A stretch of 64,000 bases of DNA from Emydura subglobosa (GCA_007922225.1 ML680053.1:13895877-13959876), one strand, 5' to 3'. Positions 1 through 12,244 are shown, counted from the first letter of the stretch. Numbers and translations: made by a program. Notes: generated by a model not told the origin, from the sequence alone.

Positions 1-1747
1 AAGTGATTTTTTTAGTGTTCATAGATCAGGATCACAGTAGGAATGGAATAAACTGCTAGCTTGCAAAAGCCTCTCTGGAATTACCCAAACAGGTGGGGGT
101 CATCAGTCCTTGTTTAGAGCTTCCTTGTTAGAAATCCAGTCCCGAGAAATGAAGCAGGAAATTAAGACAAAATGGAAGTGTCTCAGTTGCCTTTTTATAT
201 CCTTTGCCATGTGCATGGAAGTTTACTGTCCCAAACAAGCACATAGCCCAGGTGCATGGAAAATTACTGGCCCAAGATGGAATCCAGGGTCACATGTATA
301 TATCATATGCTCTCTCATGCTTTGATGACTCACAAAAGCAGCCATTGCCCATATTCTTTCTGAGGCATCCACAAGAAAGGCTTACTGGGCAGGATGATTT
401 TCTCTGATAGCCCATTGTTAGAGAGAAGTGTCCTTAATGGGCCATCAACACATAGGTGTCTAGTCCTGATGTAAATTCATCTGGTGAGTGTCACCCAGGA
501 ATACAACGTAGGTTTCGAAATTGAGATACATAGCCAATATTGGTAACTTCAGATACAAAGATGATACATGCGTATAAACAGGATAATCAAACTTAGAAAA
601 TCATAACAGTTCCATTGACGCCTTACATTACATACTTTGTACAAGATTTGTTACAATTGTATAGCAGTGGTGGCAACAATGATACAAATGGCCATCTTTC
701 TTATACACACCATCACACCATCTTCAGTGCTGTAAAACTTATGCCCCCAGAACAAAAAGCGCCCCAAAGAAGTAGGTGTTGGGCTCCCACAATCAGGTTG
801 ATTAGGCAGATTTCCTTCACAATTGGTAGGTTTGGGAGAACAATGCAGCAAGTAGGAGAATCTCAGATGCAGGTGTTCTTTAATGGGATTTTACATAGAT
901 AACGCCCAATGAAAGCTTAAATAACATAGATTTTCAATCACTACTTGCTGAGCTCTGGATATATCCCAGAAGCATACAGGGTCAAGGCGGTCACTTTGGT
1001 TAATACACTTTGGTTAATAGAGAGCCCCTGAGCAAAAAAATACACTGTTACAGCTCGAGCCAAAGCTCTGGAGCAAGAGGTATAAGGTATTCATCCTTGA
1101 GGATTAGGCACAGAGGGGTGTCTGTAACACACACTCACCAGCACCTTACATAAGCCTTGGTTAGGGGCACAAAAATAGGACAAATACGATTGCAATGGCT
1201 GTGCCTATAAAAGGCAGAGTGTCTCCCCTGCGACAGGACATATAAGCCCCATCCAGGCAGTGGCAGGGAGAGGGTTAAGAGTCTTTCTGTGACAGAGGAA
1301 CAAGCACAGCTGCATGCATTCCCTAAATGTAGGTATTGTCAGGGCAGAAGGGCTGTGTCAGCTGTAGGAAATTCAGTAATTCCTCTGGCCCATTATATGG
1401 GACATGCTCTGAGAAGTTGAGACTGGCTGACGTCAGAATCTGGAGTCTGATCTTATTTGGAGGAAAATACAAGCAGGAAAGCACAAACCATGGCTTCAGA
1501 AAGTTACCTACATTTACAAACCAGGTCCGGGAAGTCTTTCTAATGCTTAGCTTAAAGCCTTGGCTACAAAGAGGTCTGCTGCTTCTTTGCTTTCAGGGTG
1601 TTTGGAAAAGTCTTCATCTACTAGTCAGTCAGCTGGACTTCAAGGCTCTGGGCTAAGGGTCCAACATCTGTCAGACTGTGGATTTTGTGGCCTGCCCTGT
1701 GCCCACAAAATGGTCATTCTCACCTGTACATTGAATACTTGTGCCCA
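1..1747. other. No recognised gene or repeat
   Basis: I see nothing I can assign here. The frames are short (up to about 106 codons) and overlap each other on both strands, as expected by chance. There is no clear SINE box, terminal inverted repeat or splice-flanked frame. It may hold decayed repeats below my recognition. Confidence 0.5.
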
Positions 1748-2029
1748 CAGATGGTTTTGAGAGTAGATACCCAATCTATGGAAACAAAGTATCTGTTTGA
1801 AGGTACAGCGATTAACCCGCCACATGCACACAACTTTAAAAATGTGGTCCCATGTATTTTAACAGTGAGGGTAATTAATCATTGGAACAATTTACCAAGG
1901 GTTGCGATGGATTCTCCAGCACTGGCAATTTTTAAATCAAGATTGAATGTTTTTTTCTAACAGATATGCTCCTATCTGTGTTATATGATCACAGCTGTCC
2001 CTTCTGGCCTCAGAATCTATGAATCTATA
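1748..2029 (+). mobile_element. CR1 LINE, 3' end fragment
   Basis: This is the last part of a CR1 retrotransposon: the C-terminal end of the reverse transcriptase ORF and the 3' UTR. The plus frame shows the CR1 signature VINHWNNLPR followed by SPALAIFKSRL, then the usual 3' UTR phrase ending in CCTTCTGGCCTCAGAATC and two AATCTATG-type terminal units. CR1 copies are normally cut at the 5' end like this one. It cannot move. Confidence 0.85.
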
Positions 2030-2352
2030 AGAAAAATAACACTGTTGTAAGTTACCTGTGCAGATTGCTTTAAAAAGGCAAGTCCTGAATTTTATAAAAA
2101 TGTGAAATACAATTACGAAGTTGACACAGGTGAATAACTGAGTCACAGTGAAATCCTGTACATATCTGTAGTAGTTTATTCTAGGTGATAACCAGGGATC
2201 CTAGTTTTCTGTGTTAAAAAAACCCCCAAATTCTCAGATACAAAAACCTTAAAAATCTGGGTTTTTCCACGATTAAAATGAATTGCTGAACTTGAGTTTC
2301 CCTAGCCACAATATATACAGGTATCAATTGAACACAATGTTTTATTGATATG

Positions 2353-2614
2353 CTGTAGAACCCCATTTATCCAAGCCTCCAGCTCTCCATATAACCCAAA
2401 CCACCAGGGCTGACAGTGGCTGGGGCTCTGGTGGTCAGGCCCAGGCAGGTCAGGTTTCAAGTCTCTGCCACCCAGGGATGACTGCCCTGAGCCCCTCTGC
2501 CTCCATCTTAAAATAAAGGATAGAAACTCTTTGCCAGTTCTCCCGACTATCCCAATTTTTGATTATCTCATCTGGCCCCAGTCCCAATGAGATCAGATAA
2601 ACGGGGTTCCACTG
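2353..2614. mobile_element. pogo/Tigger-like non-autonomous DNA transposon
   Basis: A 262-bp element bounded by imperfect inverted repeats: the left end reads CTGTAGAACCCCATTTATC and the reverse complement of the right end reads CAGTGGAACCCCGTTTATC (16 of 19 match). This AACC-C-nn-TTATC end resembles Tc1/mariner pogo-clade elements. The interior has no transposase frame, so it would have depended on an autonomous relative. I do not see a clean TA duplication at the edges, so the family call is an inference. Confidence 0.6.
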
Positions 2615-2883
2615 CAAATTTAAAGCACATTCAAAAATCAATGACAAGAGGGACAGGTTGCAAACATTGAATAAGTTACACTGGTACTTTTCAGTAAAAT
2701 TTAGTTAATAGTTAATATATGTTTTTATTTTTTCACAACATGAAAAACTAAAGGTTCTCTGTAATAAATGCAAAGTCCTCATTTTTCTGCCTTTTTCTGT
2801 GGCGAACTGGTTTCTAGGATCCCTGATGATAACTCTGTTGCAACAGTGGGAACTCATGGTATTAGAGGTGGTGCTATAAAGAA

Positions 2884-3125
2884 GAAGCGTAGCCTGGTGT
2901 TCAGGGTGCTATCTTAGGACTCTAGAAAGTGGGGTTCAATTCCTTGCTCTGCCACGGACTTCCTGTATAATGTTGGGTAAGTCACTTGGACGTTCTCTTC
3001 CTCAGTTACCACTCTGTCAAATGAGGATATGAGCACTTTCCTACCTCATAGGAGTGTTGAGGTTAAATGCCCTAAAGTTTTTGAAGTGCTCAGATACTAT
3101 ATCAATGAGACACATAAAAGTACCC
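2884..3125 (+). mobile_element. tRNA-derived SINE (reptile Pol III SINE)
   Basis: A SINE with a tRNA-like head (B-box-like GGTTCAATT near 2933), a middle region reading like CTCTGCCACGGACTTCCTG and AAGTCACTT, and a 3' part with AAATGAGGAT and GAAGTGCTCAGATACTAT. This matches the common turtle-type SINE layout. The A box is weak, so this copy looks old and inactive. Confidence 0.8.
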
Positions 3126-3424
3126 AAGGGATTTATTTGACTACATTTTCAAACCTTCTGAATATCAAAAGATTCTGACTTGAGCATTGTTGGTTTACAT
3201 CCCCCGAGAAGTGTGGAAGAGGAGGGACAATCCATTAAAAAATTAGAAATGACAGCAGGCCATAGAAAATGTTAGTGGAAAAAATAGATGATGTATATAA
3301 AATATAAGATATTCATTTGTGCCAGTTTAATCACCAGGGTGATCATCTATCCCTAATATATAGTGCAAGCCTTTAGATTAGAACAAATTGTAAGGCTTTG
3401 GAACAAATTGTGAATTGCATTAAT

Positions 3425-4980
3425 GTAAGTAAATCATAATGGAGACGCAATGTAATATGGATCTACCAAAGGTAGATCATACCAGATGAACCAGATTTCC
3501 CTCTTTGGGAAAATAGCTGACTTTTTAGATAAGGGAAATGCAGTAGATCTAATAGTCTTCAGAAAAGCATTTGCAATGGTACCACATGGGAAATTATTGG
3601 TTAAATTAAGGAAGATGGGGATCAATACAAGAATAATAAGGTGAGTACGGAATTTCTATAGGGGAGAAGGCAACGGGTTGTGCTAAAAGGTGAATTATTG
3701 GACTGGAGGGAGATTACTAATAGAGTTTCTCAGGGATAGGTCTTTGGAGCAATCTAATTCAATATTTGTATTAATGACCTTGGAACAGAAAATAGGAGTG
3801 TGCTAATGAAATTTGCTGATGATACAAAGTTGGGAAGCATCATCAATATAGAGGAGGATCAGAATATTATACAGAAAGATCTGAATGATCCCATCTAGAG
3901 TGACAGAAATGGGGTGAAAGTCAATAGTACAAAGTGCAAGGTCATGCACTTGGTGTCTAATAAGAAGAACTTCTACTATTAGCTGGTAGCTTATCAGTTG
4001 AAAGCAACAGAGGAGGAGAGAGACCTAGGTGTGTGGGTCAGTGAGGATGACTATGAGTCACCAATGTGATGCGGCTGTGAAAAAGGTAAATGTGGTCATA
4101 GGGTGTATAAGGCAAAGCATCTACAGTTGGTAAAGAAGTATTAATGCCATCATACAGAGCACTGGTAAGACCTCAGCTGGAATTCTGTGTGCAGTTCTGG
4201 TCAGCTGTGTTCAAGAAAGAAGAACTTAAACTGGAACAGGTGCAGAGAAGAGCTACCAGAATGATCTACTAGGTCTGGAGGTCCTGTCTTATGAGAGGAG
4301 ACTGGAAGAGCTGGAAGAAGGTTGAGAGGGGATATGATTGCTCTCTATAAGTACATCAGGAGGATAAACTCCAGGGTGGGTAAAGAGCCATTTAAGCTAA
4401 AGGACAATGTTGGCACAAGAACTAACAGGTGTAAACTGGCTATGAACAAATTCAGGCTAGAAATTAGAAGAAGGTTTCTAACCTTCAGAGGGGTGAGGTT
4501 CTGGAACATCCTCCCAGTAGGATTTGTAGGGGTCAAACAACTTAGTTAGTTTTAAGATAGAGCTGGACAAATTTATGAGTGTGATTGTATGATGGGGTAG
4601 CTTGTAATGATAGGGAGCAGGACTCAGCAGTCCATGGGCTCAATTCCAGTTTATGTCCTTATGGTTCAGAGCTTCAGCCCGCTACCTACAGAGTCAGAAA
4701 GGGAATTCTCCTCCCCGCCCCTTCAGCCCCATGTATTCTGGGAGAGGGAGAGGTGAGTTTTAGTCTCCTTCCTCTGAAGAATCGGAAATGTTCATGGCTG
4801 GAGATGGGACTTTGCCTGTGGCTCAGACGTCTAGTGTCCAGAGGGCTGTAATACTTTGATCTAATCTTGGTTGTTGGTTTTCATGTGCTGGGGCTGGGTG
4901 GTGTAATGGCCTGCGATACACAGGAGGTCAGACTAGGTGATCTGGGTGTCCCTTCTGGCCTTAAACTCTACAACTCTGAC
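3425..4980 (+). mobile_element. CR1 LINE, 1.55-kb 5'-truncated copy
   Basis: A long CR1 remnant running from inside the reverse transcriptase domain to the 3' end. The catalytic motif is readable at 3812-3823 as FADD followed by TKLG. Further on come LEFCVQFWS-like, TRMI-like and ERRLEEL-like phrases and the 3' UTR ending CCTTCTGGCCTTAAACTC. Many stop codons and shifts interrupt the frame, and the longest clean stretch is about 75 codons (4322-4549). The 5' end is missing as is usual for CR1. Confidence 0.88.
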
Positions 4981-5423
4981 TCTAAGTTCCCCATTAGCTA
5001 GAAAAGAAAAGTCTTGTTTTGTTTTTTTAAACATCCGGATGGGGGCGGGGGACGAAGCTTCCTGGACTCAAATTAATTGGGTGAATCCCAAAAATCGTCT
5101 GAGAGGTTCACAAATCCTCTTGCTCTGTGAGAGTTCCCCAGTGGTAACAGAAACACTATGCAGAGTTCTTCACTGTCCTCTGACACAGTCAATAATTTTT
5201 CACCACTGCGATTTTGCTCATGAACCAGCAACTCTGAGTGTACAGGGAGCTGGAATATTCCTTAAAACTGTTTTTAAATATTGGTACGACCAGGTCTATT
5301 GTATCAGTGATGTGTTTAGCTGCCAGTATTTTAACAAGGCGTGCTTTAGTAATATTCTGGAGACCTGCAATAGGTGCAGAGGAATTCGACTCTTTTTTGC
5401 TTCTGTTTGATGATAGAATATTG

Positions 5424-6258
5424 TTATGAGGTGAGTGAGACCTGTTGGGGGGAGGGGGGAAGACTTAAAACCCAGCTGAAGTGTGAACTCACCCTTCAGT
5501 TAAAATAAGTGAATCCCACCTAGGACAAAAGCTGTGTTTGAACCAGCTCAGGAGCTTTTGTCTGAGTATGGTTTTGGGTAGGTGAGGGAGAGAGAGCACA
5601 CAAACTGAGGTCAGACAAGAACAGACTGAAGGGAGACAGCCTGAAGGAGCGACTGAAAGCAAAGTGGCTGGGAACAAGTTTTTGGGTCAGGGACAGGATG
5701 AAGAGTGGTCTTGGTGCTGTGAGCAAAAGAAGCATTTGGTACAGTTGTCCCCAAACTTTTTATATGGTACCCCCTTTACCCTCATCCACACACACACCCC
5801 GGGAGCTGGGCCACAGTCGGGGCCAGTTCCGGAGCTGCAGCTGGGCCGGGAGCCAGGGGCCAAAGCCAGGGACATGACTGGTGGTGAATATGGGGCCTGG
5901 AGCAGGGCCAGAAGCGGAACCGTGGCTGGGCCACAGTCAGGGCCAGGAGCCAAGGCTGGGAGCAGTGCCACAGGGTAGGGCCAGAGCCGGAGCTGGAGCA
6001 AAGCAGGGCTGGGTGGTGCTCCCACCCTGCCCCCCATGGGAGCTGGGCCGGGAGCTGCAACATCTCTTCCCGAAGGCTCCACCGTGCCCCACTAAGGGGG
6101 TGCGCCCCACAGTTTGGGGACCTCTGGTTTGGTGCTATTTGATTCTTTTGTGTTCTGAGACACGTGACTTTGTACATGCTTTGTAAATAAACAAAACTGC
6201 ACCAAGAAAAAAAACCTCAGGCTCCGTCAACTTCTACTTACAACTGGAACATGCACAG
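5424..6258 (+). mobile_element. LTR-like retroelement segment interrupted by a hAT element
   Basis: Sequence on both sides of the hAT copy at 5742-6126 joins into one unit when that element is removed. It ends with a polyadenylation signal AATAAA at about 6186 after a CTTTG-rich stretch and an A-rich run, as in the R-U5 part of an LTR. A TG start near 5441 and a CA end near 6255 are possible, but no matching target duplication is seen. The class is uncertain. Confidence 0.38.
5742..6126. mobile_element. GC-rich non-autonomous hAT element
   Basis: A 385-bp element with terminal inverted repeats CAGTTGTCCCCAAACT (left) and CAGAGGTCCCCAAACT (reverse complement of the right end), 14 of 16 identical. 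The CAG start and CCAAAC core are typical of hAT ends. It is flanked by degraded 8-bp duplications, ATTTGGTA at 5734-5741 and GTTTGGTG at 6127-6134. The inside is a GC-rich run of GGGCCAGGAGC-type units and encodes no transposase. The overlapping frames of up to 131 codons here come from this biased composition. Confidence 0.75.
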
Positions 6259-6259
6259 G

Positions 6260-7740
6260 GCTCCAAACTTTGATTAGCTGTTGAAAAGGGGCAATAATAT
6301 TTGAACCAAGGATTCTCAGTAGCCTCAGAAAGTGCAGATTTCTTCACTCCAGCAGGTCTCCATGTGATGATGAAATTCCTACCAGTGTCTCAGCACAAAG
6401 GACAAATCATGTTTTATTTTTCACTTGAAACATATCAAATCATTTCTAAATGCTTTTCCCATCCAAGGGATTTAGCTTCCTCTCTCTAATATAATGGAAT
6501 TGATCTATTCAGGAATGAAATCTCTCATTGAGTTTGCTTGGGTATATATAAATATGTTAAACAAAAATATCTTTTGTCAGCCAGGGGTATTTTGGGTTTT
6601 TTTTATTATTAACATTATATTCTTGGTGCTTTGTGTGCAGTGAAAGAGACCTAGGATCAGATTAACAGCACACACGATTTGTGACATAAATCTTAATAGA
6701 ATGCAGTTTTTCTGCAGATTGCATTTGCAGACTTACTTTAAAATTGGTTTTCAGCGAAGCTGGGTGAAAAACTTGCCTGGAACCATGAGCCACCTGAAAT
6801 CAAGGTGGATTCAGGCTCTAGCCCTACCTCAAATATCAACCCCCTTGGCTGGGATGATGCTATTCACACAGATTTAGTACTCCCATGCTTCTGAACAAGT
6901 GCCCTTCCCCTTCAGAACCCAGTCTTGTTTCTTCTCTTGGGGATGGCAATGGACTCATCATTTCCTATTTCTTTGTGGTATTAAATATTCCCTTCATCCA
7001 GGTTTTTGAGTGGACTGGATGTGCCTGAATCTAATCCCAGAAACTAATCTCTGAAACTCCAGAAACATTTCTTCTCATGCTGCTAGAAGAAGCACAGGGT
7101 TAGCACCCCATAAGACTTAACTTCTTTCATAAGAAGCCCATATACTGTGCAGGTCTCCTCTCAAGTCTATGTGCAGCTACTTGCCCTAGGGTTAATTTAG
7201 CATCCAGTACAGTCAAAGAGAGAATAGTCACCCTCTGAATGAAGGGATGGTAAGTCAGACTTTATTCTGTCTCACAAGCACCCATTTAACTTTGAAGCAA
7301 TTCATATCAGTCAATCCTCTAAGGAACAGCTTGTGTGTTGACTAATTGCCAGTGCACACTGGGGGAACATAAACTCAGCTCCAAAAAAACTGAGAGGGGG
7401 CAACAACCTATTAGCCTCACTGACAGAGTTTTGGGGTTGTCAAGGCTGGTGCAAAGCTGGAGGGGTACATGTTGCATTGGAAGGGATGGAGTAGGGGATG
7501 GAATAGGCTGTTCTCCCTGAAGTTTAGGACTCTGTAGAAATCTAACCTTATATGATCCTGCAGATGCTGATCCACTGCTAACTCCTAAAAATGGATCCTG
7601 AACAGAATCGGCTTCATTTAACCCCCTCAGATTCATCCAACACCAATCTTTAGTCAATAAAAGTGACTTTTACAGTGCTACTACAGTCAGGAAAAATGAT
7701 GAATAGTGGTGCCTTTTGACTCAACATGTCTGCTTCCCAT
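6260..7740. other. No recognised gene or repeat
   Basis: I find no repeat family or coding exon that I can defend. A 112-codon minus frame (7319-7657) has no recognisable domain and no splice context. Confidence 0.4.
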
Positions 7741-7741
7741 G

Positions 7742-7885
7742 AGCCAAATTTTCAAAAGCAGTCCCTCCATCTGCTATGCAAACAAATTCTCCTTCTGGGA
7801 ATCATTAGTTAAATGGCCATCTACTTGATACGCGCTCTCACCTCCAGTCTTCACATGCAAATCTGTGCACATACATGTACCATTT
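7742..7885. repeat. Interspersed repeat, 'AAATTTTCAA...GCAAATCTGTGCACA' family
   Basis: A short dispersed repeat recognised by GCCAAATTTTCAAAAGC at one end and GCAAATCTGTGCACA at the other. Related copies lie at 41690-41805 and 44158-44260. No coding content. Its class is unknown to me. Confidence 0.4.
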
Positions 7886-7896
7886 AGACTGAAATC

Positions 7897-8042
7897 AACG
7901 AGAGTCCTGTAGCACCTTAAAGACTAACAAATTTCTGCAGGCATAAGCTTTCGTGGGCTGCAACCCTCTTCGTCAGATGCATGAAGTGGAAACCACAGAT
8001 AGGGGATATATATATATACATCCAAGGGTAAGGAACATAACA
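7897..8042 (+). repeat. Dispersed repeat with CGTGGG palindrome, copy 1
   Basis: Begins GAGAGTCCTGTAGCACC, followed by TTAAAGACTAACAAATTTC, GCATAAGCTTTCGTGGGCTG, then a TA-dinucleotide run and AAGGGTAAGGAACA. A second copy of the whole unit lies in the opposite orientation at 14340-14506. I know this repeat from turtle and crocodilian sequence but not its formal class. It is probably non-autonomous. Confidence 0.7.
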
Positions 8043-8049
8043 ATTCTTT

Positions 8050-9568
8050 TTTGGTGAATCATAACAGTTTGGCTTACTGGCAAAAATCAAGTTTGTGCTG
8101 CTTTGCTTTGCATAGCTACTGAAAACAGTGCTTCTGAACGGCAAGTTGTAATTTTTTCTTCTTTATGTAACAACACTGCCAGGCAAGTTTAGATTCCAGA
8201 ATGCTGGTTGTTGGTGACATACCAAGCAGAAAGAAGACAGCTTGATATTACAGTTCCAGGGAGAGCTTGCAGTACTGGCAGTTAACTAGCCAATCTTATT
8301 GTTGACTTCTAAATTTGACATGGAAATCACTGATGATGAGGCAATATGGATACCCCAATAGTTTAGTTTCACATATCCATTTTTAATGCTAACCGTAAGT
8401 CAAGGAAGACATTCTATTTAATTTTTTACATGCCATATGTAATGAGAATCAGACATTTGATGGTTTAGTTTGCTAGCTAAACTGAGTTTCTGCAACCTCA
8501 GTGTTCAAAGTAACTACTATTTCATAGCTGCCCTTGATTGCTTTTAAGACAGACAGAAATGTGTGCGCTTATAACTGTGTAAAAATTTTTACAGAAAAGT
8601 TCTAGGATCTGATTCCTCCATTTTATAGGTTGCTGTGGAAACAGATTAGCCTGGTTGAAGTAAAAAAAACATGTTTGACTATAATGCAAAGAACAATCCA
8701 GAGCATGAAAGGAAAGAACAGCTGGGAGTTGGAGTAGTATATGCTGACATGTCAGACAGTAGCCAGACAAAGTGAGCCAGGCACTGCCTGAAAAAAAAAA
8801 AGTAACAACTGAATGCTGTCAAGAAAGTCTACAAAATGGTTCAGCTGTTCGCTCTCATCATAACTAAGAAAATAAGGAGAGAATTCCAGGGCAGAGGATT
8901 AAATTTATGAACAGAAGAGAACGTGAATGGTAAATGTGAGTAGGATTTCAGACAAAACAGACCCCGCATGGAGGTCTTTATCAGAAATGGCATGGAAAGT
9001 GCCACTTTAGGTTCTGGACAAAACGTACATCCCTCTGCAGGCTGGCTTTTAAAAGGCCAAGAGTAATCGGTGTACACTGTGTTAAGTTTTACAGCAAAGC
9101 TGCTTATGTAATGTTGGTGTTTTAGGGTGAATATCACTGTTCTGCACAGCTCAATAGACTTTGAGAATTAAGAAAAAGGAAGACCTGGCATCAGTGTGTG
9201 GGCCGGACAATGGACAGTGAAGTTTGCTGCCCATTCCCACTGAAAACAGGCATTAAAGCAAAAGGACTTCTGAGATACTGTAACTAGCCAGTCAACTCTT
9301 ATTGCCTTAAGCAATATCTGGAATTCTGTTTTGAAGACGGATAATCGAATCAAAGGTGAACAGTTCCCAGGATCCCATGGAGGGAAATGGAGATATGAGG
9401 GAAGACGCCTTCCTTCATTAATTCAGAGACATACTTGCCTTACCAACCAAGTCATTTAGCAGTGCAGCACCTGATTGGGGACTCTTGTGAGAAATCCAAT
9501 ATCATTCACCTCGACTAAGCAGCTGAGACTATATGTGGGGGCATAAATGGGAAACAATAATGAATGCA
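8050..9568. other. Unassigned, apparently single-copy sequence
   Basis: About 1.5 kb in which I recognise no repeat family, no SINE box and no coding exon. Frames reach 98 codons on the minus strand (8841-9137) without recognisable domains. Confidence 0.4.
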
Positions 9569-9606
9569 TTTTCTTTTCTTTTCTTTTCTTTTTTTTTTCT
9601 TTTCCT
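9569..9606. repeat. (TTTTC)n simple repeat
   Basis: A pyrimidine tract made of TTTTC units grading into a T run and then TTTTCC. Read on the minus strand it gives the lysine-rich frame KKKKRKEKK at 9456-9671, which is a composition artefact. Confidence 0.9.
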
Positions 9607-10321
9607 CTTTGAGTAATGGCACTACTGCTCAGTGATCCTCTTAGGAATAAAGCCAGATAAATATCTAGCAAGATGATTGATTAAGAAGATGCTTTGTTTC
9701 CATTGTCTGTGAGATAAGTCTTAGCATTCAGCAATCTAATCTGTTAACTGCTGCATCAATAAGTATGTTATAAATCATGAACAAGAATCATAAAATGCTC
9801 AGTGAGGAAACTTCATATTCTTTAGGTGAACCCAATTAAGAGAGTGGATTGCATCAGTGATAGGACAGTTCTGAAATATCACCTTAATAATTACGCCTCC
9901 CTTTTCTGGTGTCCAAAAATAACACTAGAAAACCTTGCAGTAATAATGGGACAACCAGATTGAACTAATATCCACAAAAGTTTGTAATTTGGGCATTCAG
10001 TATTCACAACTGATACCTACTAAAATTAGCAGGGATTGAGAGGGAGGGTGGGAGATTTACTGAGCTTTCATAAATCTTCCATTCCTATCATGATCAATGA
10101 TCATGCAGTGCATTTGTGTACATCTTACAATAATTACTTCTTTTGTTTGTGCCCAGAACGCTTCACCGCCTTTGCTAAGCTGGCTTTAAGCATTTTAAAA
10201 TAGCCTTGTTTTATGTATGTTGGGAGATTGGGAAATGTTTGGCGAATTAAAGATACATGTAAAGTACACCTGAATACATTAGAGTGCATGGACCATGCTA
10301 CTGAGACAAATAGGGCCCAGT

Positions 10322-10379
10322 TGTTGATCTGTTACGCAGGGAAGTCTTTCTGTTGACCTGTTATGCAGGGAAGTCTTAT
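10322..10379. repeat. 29-bp tandem duplication, two copies
   Basis: Two adjacent 29-bp units, 10322-10350 and 10351-10379, both carrying GCAGGGAAGTCTT after TGTTGA. They differ at only a few sites, so the duplication is fairly recent or conserved. Open frames continue on both strands through the next 200 bp, but I recognise no product. Confidence 0.8.
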
Positions 10380-11077
10380 TACCCTATATCTAACAAGGGG
10401 GATTGTGCCCCTCTTCCCACAGTTGTATTGCGATCTCTGCAGATTCCTTCTGGATGCCACCATTTGCATTACTTTGTGCACTATTATGAATGGAACAGCA
10501 GAAAGAGGTTTCAGGAAGAACCTTGTTTGGCGTGACATCAGGGATTCAAGAATACCAGCTGGGTCAGGCTGCCCCCACACAAACACTAGATCTCAGCAAG
10601 TAATACCTGAGCATGCTGAGCAAAGTTCTCTTTCCACCAGCTCCGCCTGCCTGCTGCAGCCATGATGATGGCCAGTGGAACACCCTGCAATTCAAGCCTG
10701 AGCTCCTGCATAAAAACAGCCTGGGACCCCATCAAAATTGGGACCACTTAGTTGAGGCACTGAGGGCTTACCTGGAATTCTCTGGTCCTCTGCACAGGGA
10801 CAAATTCCACGCAGAAACCAGCACAAACGTGAACAAAGCTAAACGTGTCAAACCGCAAGTGAACACTCATTTTTTAAAAAAAGCTTGCAAATACCCCAGT
10901 TTGTGTGATTAGCATATTTTGTAAATCTAAAATATAAGTTAATTAAGCCTAGACCTCTGTCTCCCTGGAAAGACACTTTGGAACACTGTGAAAAAATCCC
11001 ATGATCAAGACTTGCCCCATGACATATCTCTTGTCCCATTTACAAATGTGCTGCTTTTTGCCTAATGCAGAAATAAA

Positions 11078-11316
11078 GGCCATGTCTACACTAGAGCGCT
11101 TACAGTGGCACATCTGTAGCGTTGCAGCTGCGCTGCTCTAAGATATCTTGTGTAGCCACTCTATGCCGACAGCAGAGAGCACTCCCATCAACATAATTAA
11201 ATCACCCCCAACAAGCGCTTATGTCAGAGTAACTTATGTCGCTCCGGGTTGTGTGTTTTTTCACGCCTCTGAGCAACATAATGTATAGCGACATGAGTGA
11301 TAGTGTAAACATAGCG
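11078..11316. mobile_element. MITE with GGCCATGTCTACAC ends (Harbinger-like?)
   Basis: A 239-bp element starting GGCCATGTCTACACT and ending AGTGTAAACATAGCG, so the two ends are inverted copies of about 14 bp. AAA stands on both sides and could be a 3-bp target duplication. The interior includes CTATGCCGACAG and ATAATTAAATCACC, shared with the better bounded copy at 15124-15410. Non-coding and non-autonomous. The 3-bp duplication points to PIF/Harbinger by inference. Confidence 0.65.
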
Positions 11317-11944
11317 AAAGGAGCACATCCAAATAAACAAAGACCTGGTGGGGTAAACCCCTTAGTGGGTCTGGAATCAGTCAGCATTCCTGCATGTTTT
11401 TAATTACAGCCAAGTGTATAAAAGCGTTAGGTCAGCATGCAGCGGAGAGAGAAGTATGAGACTGAGGGGACATGGAATTTCCCCAGTGTATTGTGATTAC
11501 AATAACACCTGTGCAAACGTTCATGCTGCAAATCCAGAGTGTTCAATAGCCTTCAAAACATCCCAGTGGTACCTGTGACTAGCTAGGCTGTTCATTGAGC
11601 TACTACAATATAAACCATGTACTGGCTTGCATGGCGACTCACGCAAAATATATGCGAGCCCAGATCTCGATCTCAGACACCTAGAGTTCAGGGACGGTCA
11701 TCTGCCAGGTTTTGGTTGCTATAATGGTCATTTACAACACTTGGCTCCATCCCTCCAATGCCCCAATGACAATGCTGTTGCTGGGGGAATGTGCACTTGC
11801 ATCAGGTGTTGACTCCCTGAATCACACTCTCCCTCTGCAGGGTCCATGCGGCAATGCCCTGCCCCTAATGCAGGGCTTGGGTTAAAGCCGTGATTGAGCC
11901 TGAGGTTCCTAGGAGGCCCCCCCTCTTTGGGGGCCTCATTTTGG

Positions 11945-12180
11945 TGTTATGTCCAGCACCAAGCACATTCTTGGCACCTTAGCAAATAAACAATCATGAG
12001 GTTAGGGGGTGAATTTTATTTGCATTTCACACATGATGTGAGCTCCCTATTTATTTAGGAGTTCTGTCTGGCCTTAGAGCAGGAGAATAAACTCAGTCTG
12101 CGTGTGTTTACATCGCCCTCTGTTCCTGTCTGCTGGTTTCTCTCTGAGTGCAAGTAACTTCCAAGTATCCAAACATAACA
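11945..12180 (+). mobile_element. Short LTR (236 bp), TGTTATGT...ACATAACA
   Basis: A compact LTR with inverted ends TGTTATGT and ACATAACA. Inside are an AT-rich TATA-like stretch CTATTTATTTAGGAG near 12047-12061 and the polyadenylation signal GAATAAAC near 12087, followed by a T/C-rich tail, in the order expected for U3-R-U5. The bases next to the ends (TTGG on the left, CCCC on the right) do not match, so there is no target duplication. No internal gag or pol remnant is recognised beside it. Confidence 0.6.
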
Positions 12181-12230
12181 CCCCCCATGCACTTTTATCT
12201 CATTGGACCAGAGCTGTGAGGGAAGCGGGA

Positions 12231-12240
12231 GGGGGGGGGG
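12231..12240 (+). repeat. Poly-G run
   Basis: Ten consecutive G bases after AAGCGGGA. Short, but prone to quadruplex formation and length error. Confidence 0.85.
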
Positions 12241-12244
12241 ATGC

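Noticed and set aside
5687..6186. Frames of 101-131 codons in the GC-rich block
   Set aside because: They lie in the hAT element, on both strands, and consist of low-complexity Gly/Pro/Ala/Ser-rich sequence from tandem GC motifs.
9456..9671. Lysine-rich minus frame
   Set aside because: Caused by the TTTTC simple repeat.
10353..10665. Overlapping frames of 60-100 codons on both strands after the 29-bp duplication
   Set aside because: Product not recognised and both strands are open. Kept only as a tandem duplication.
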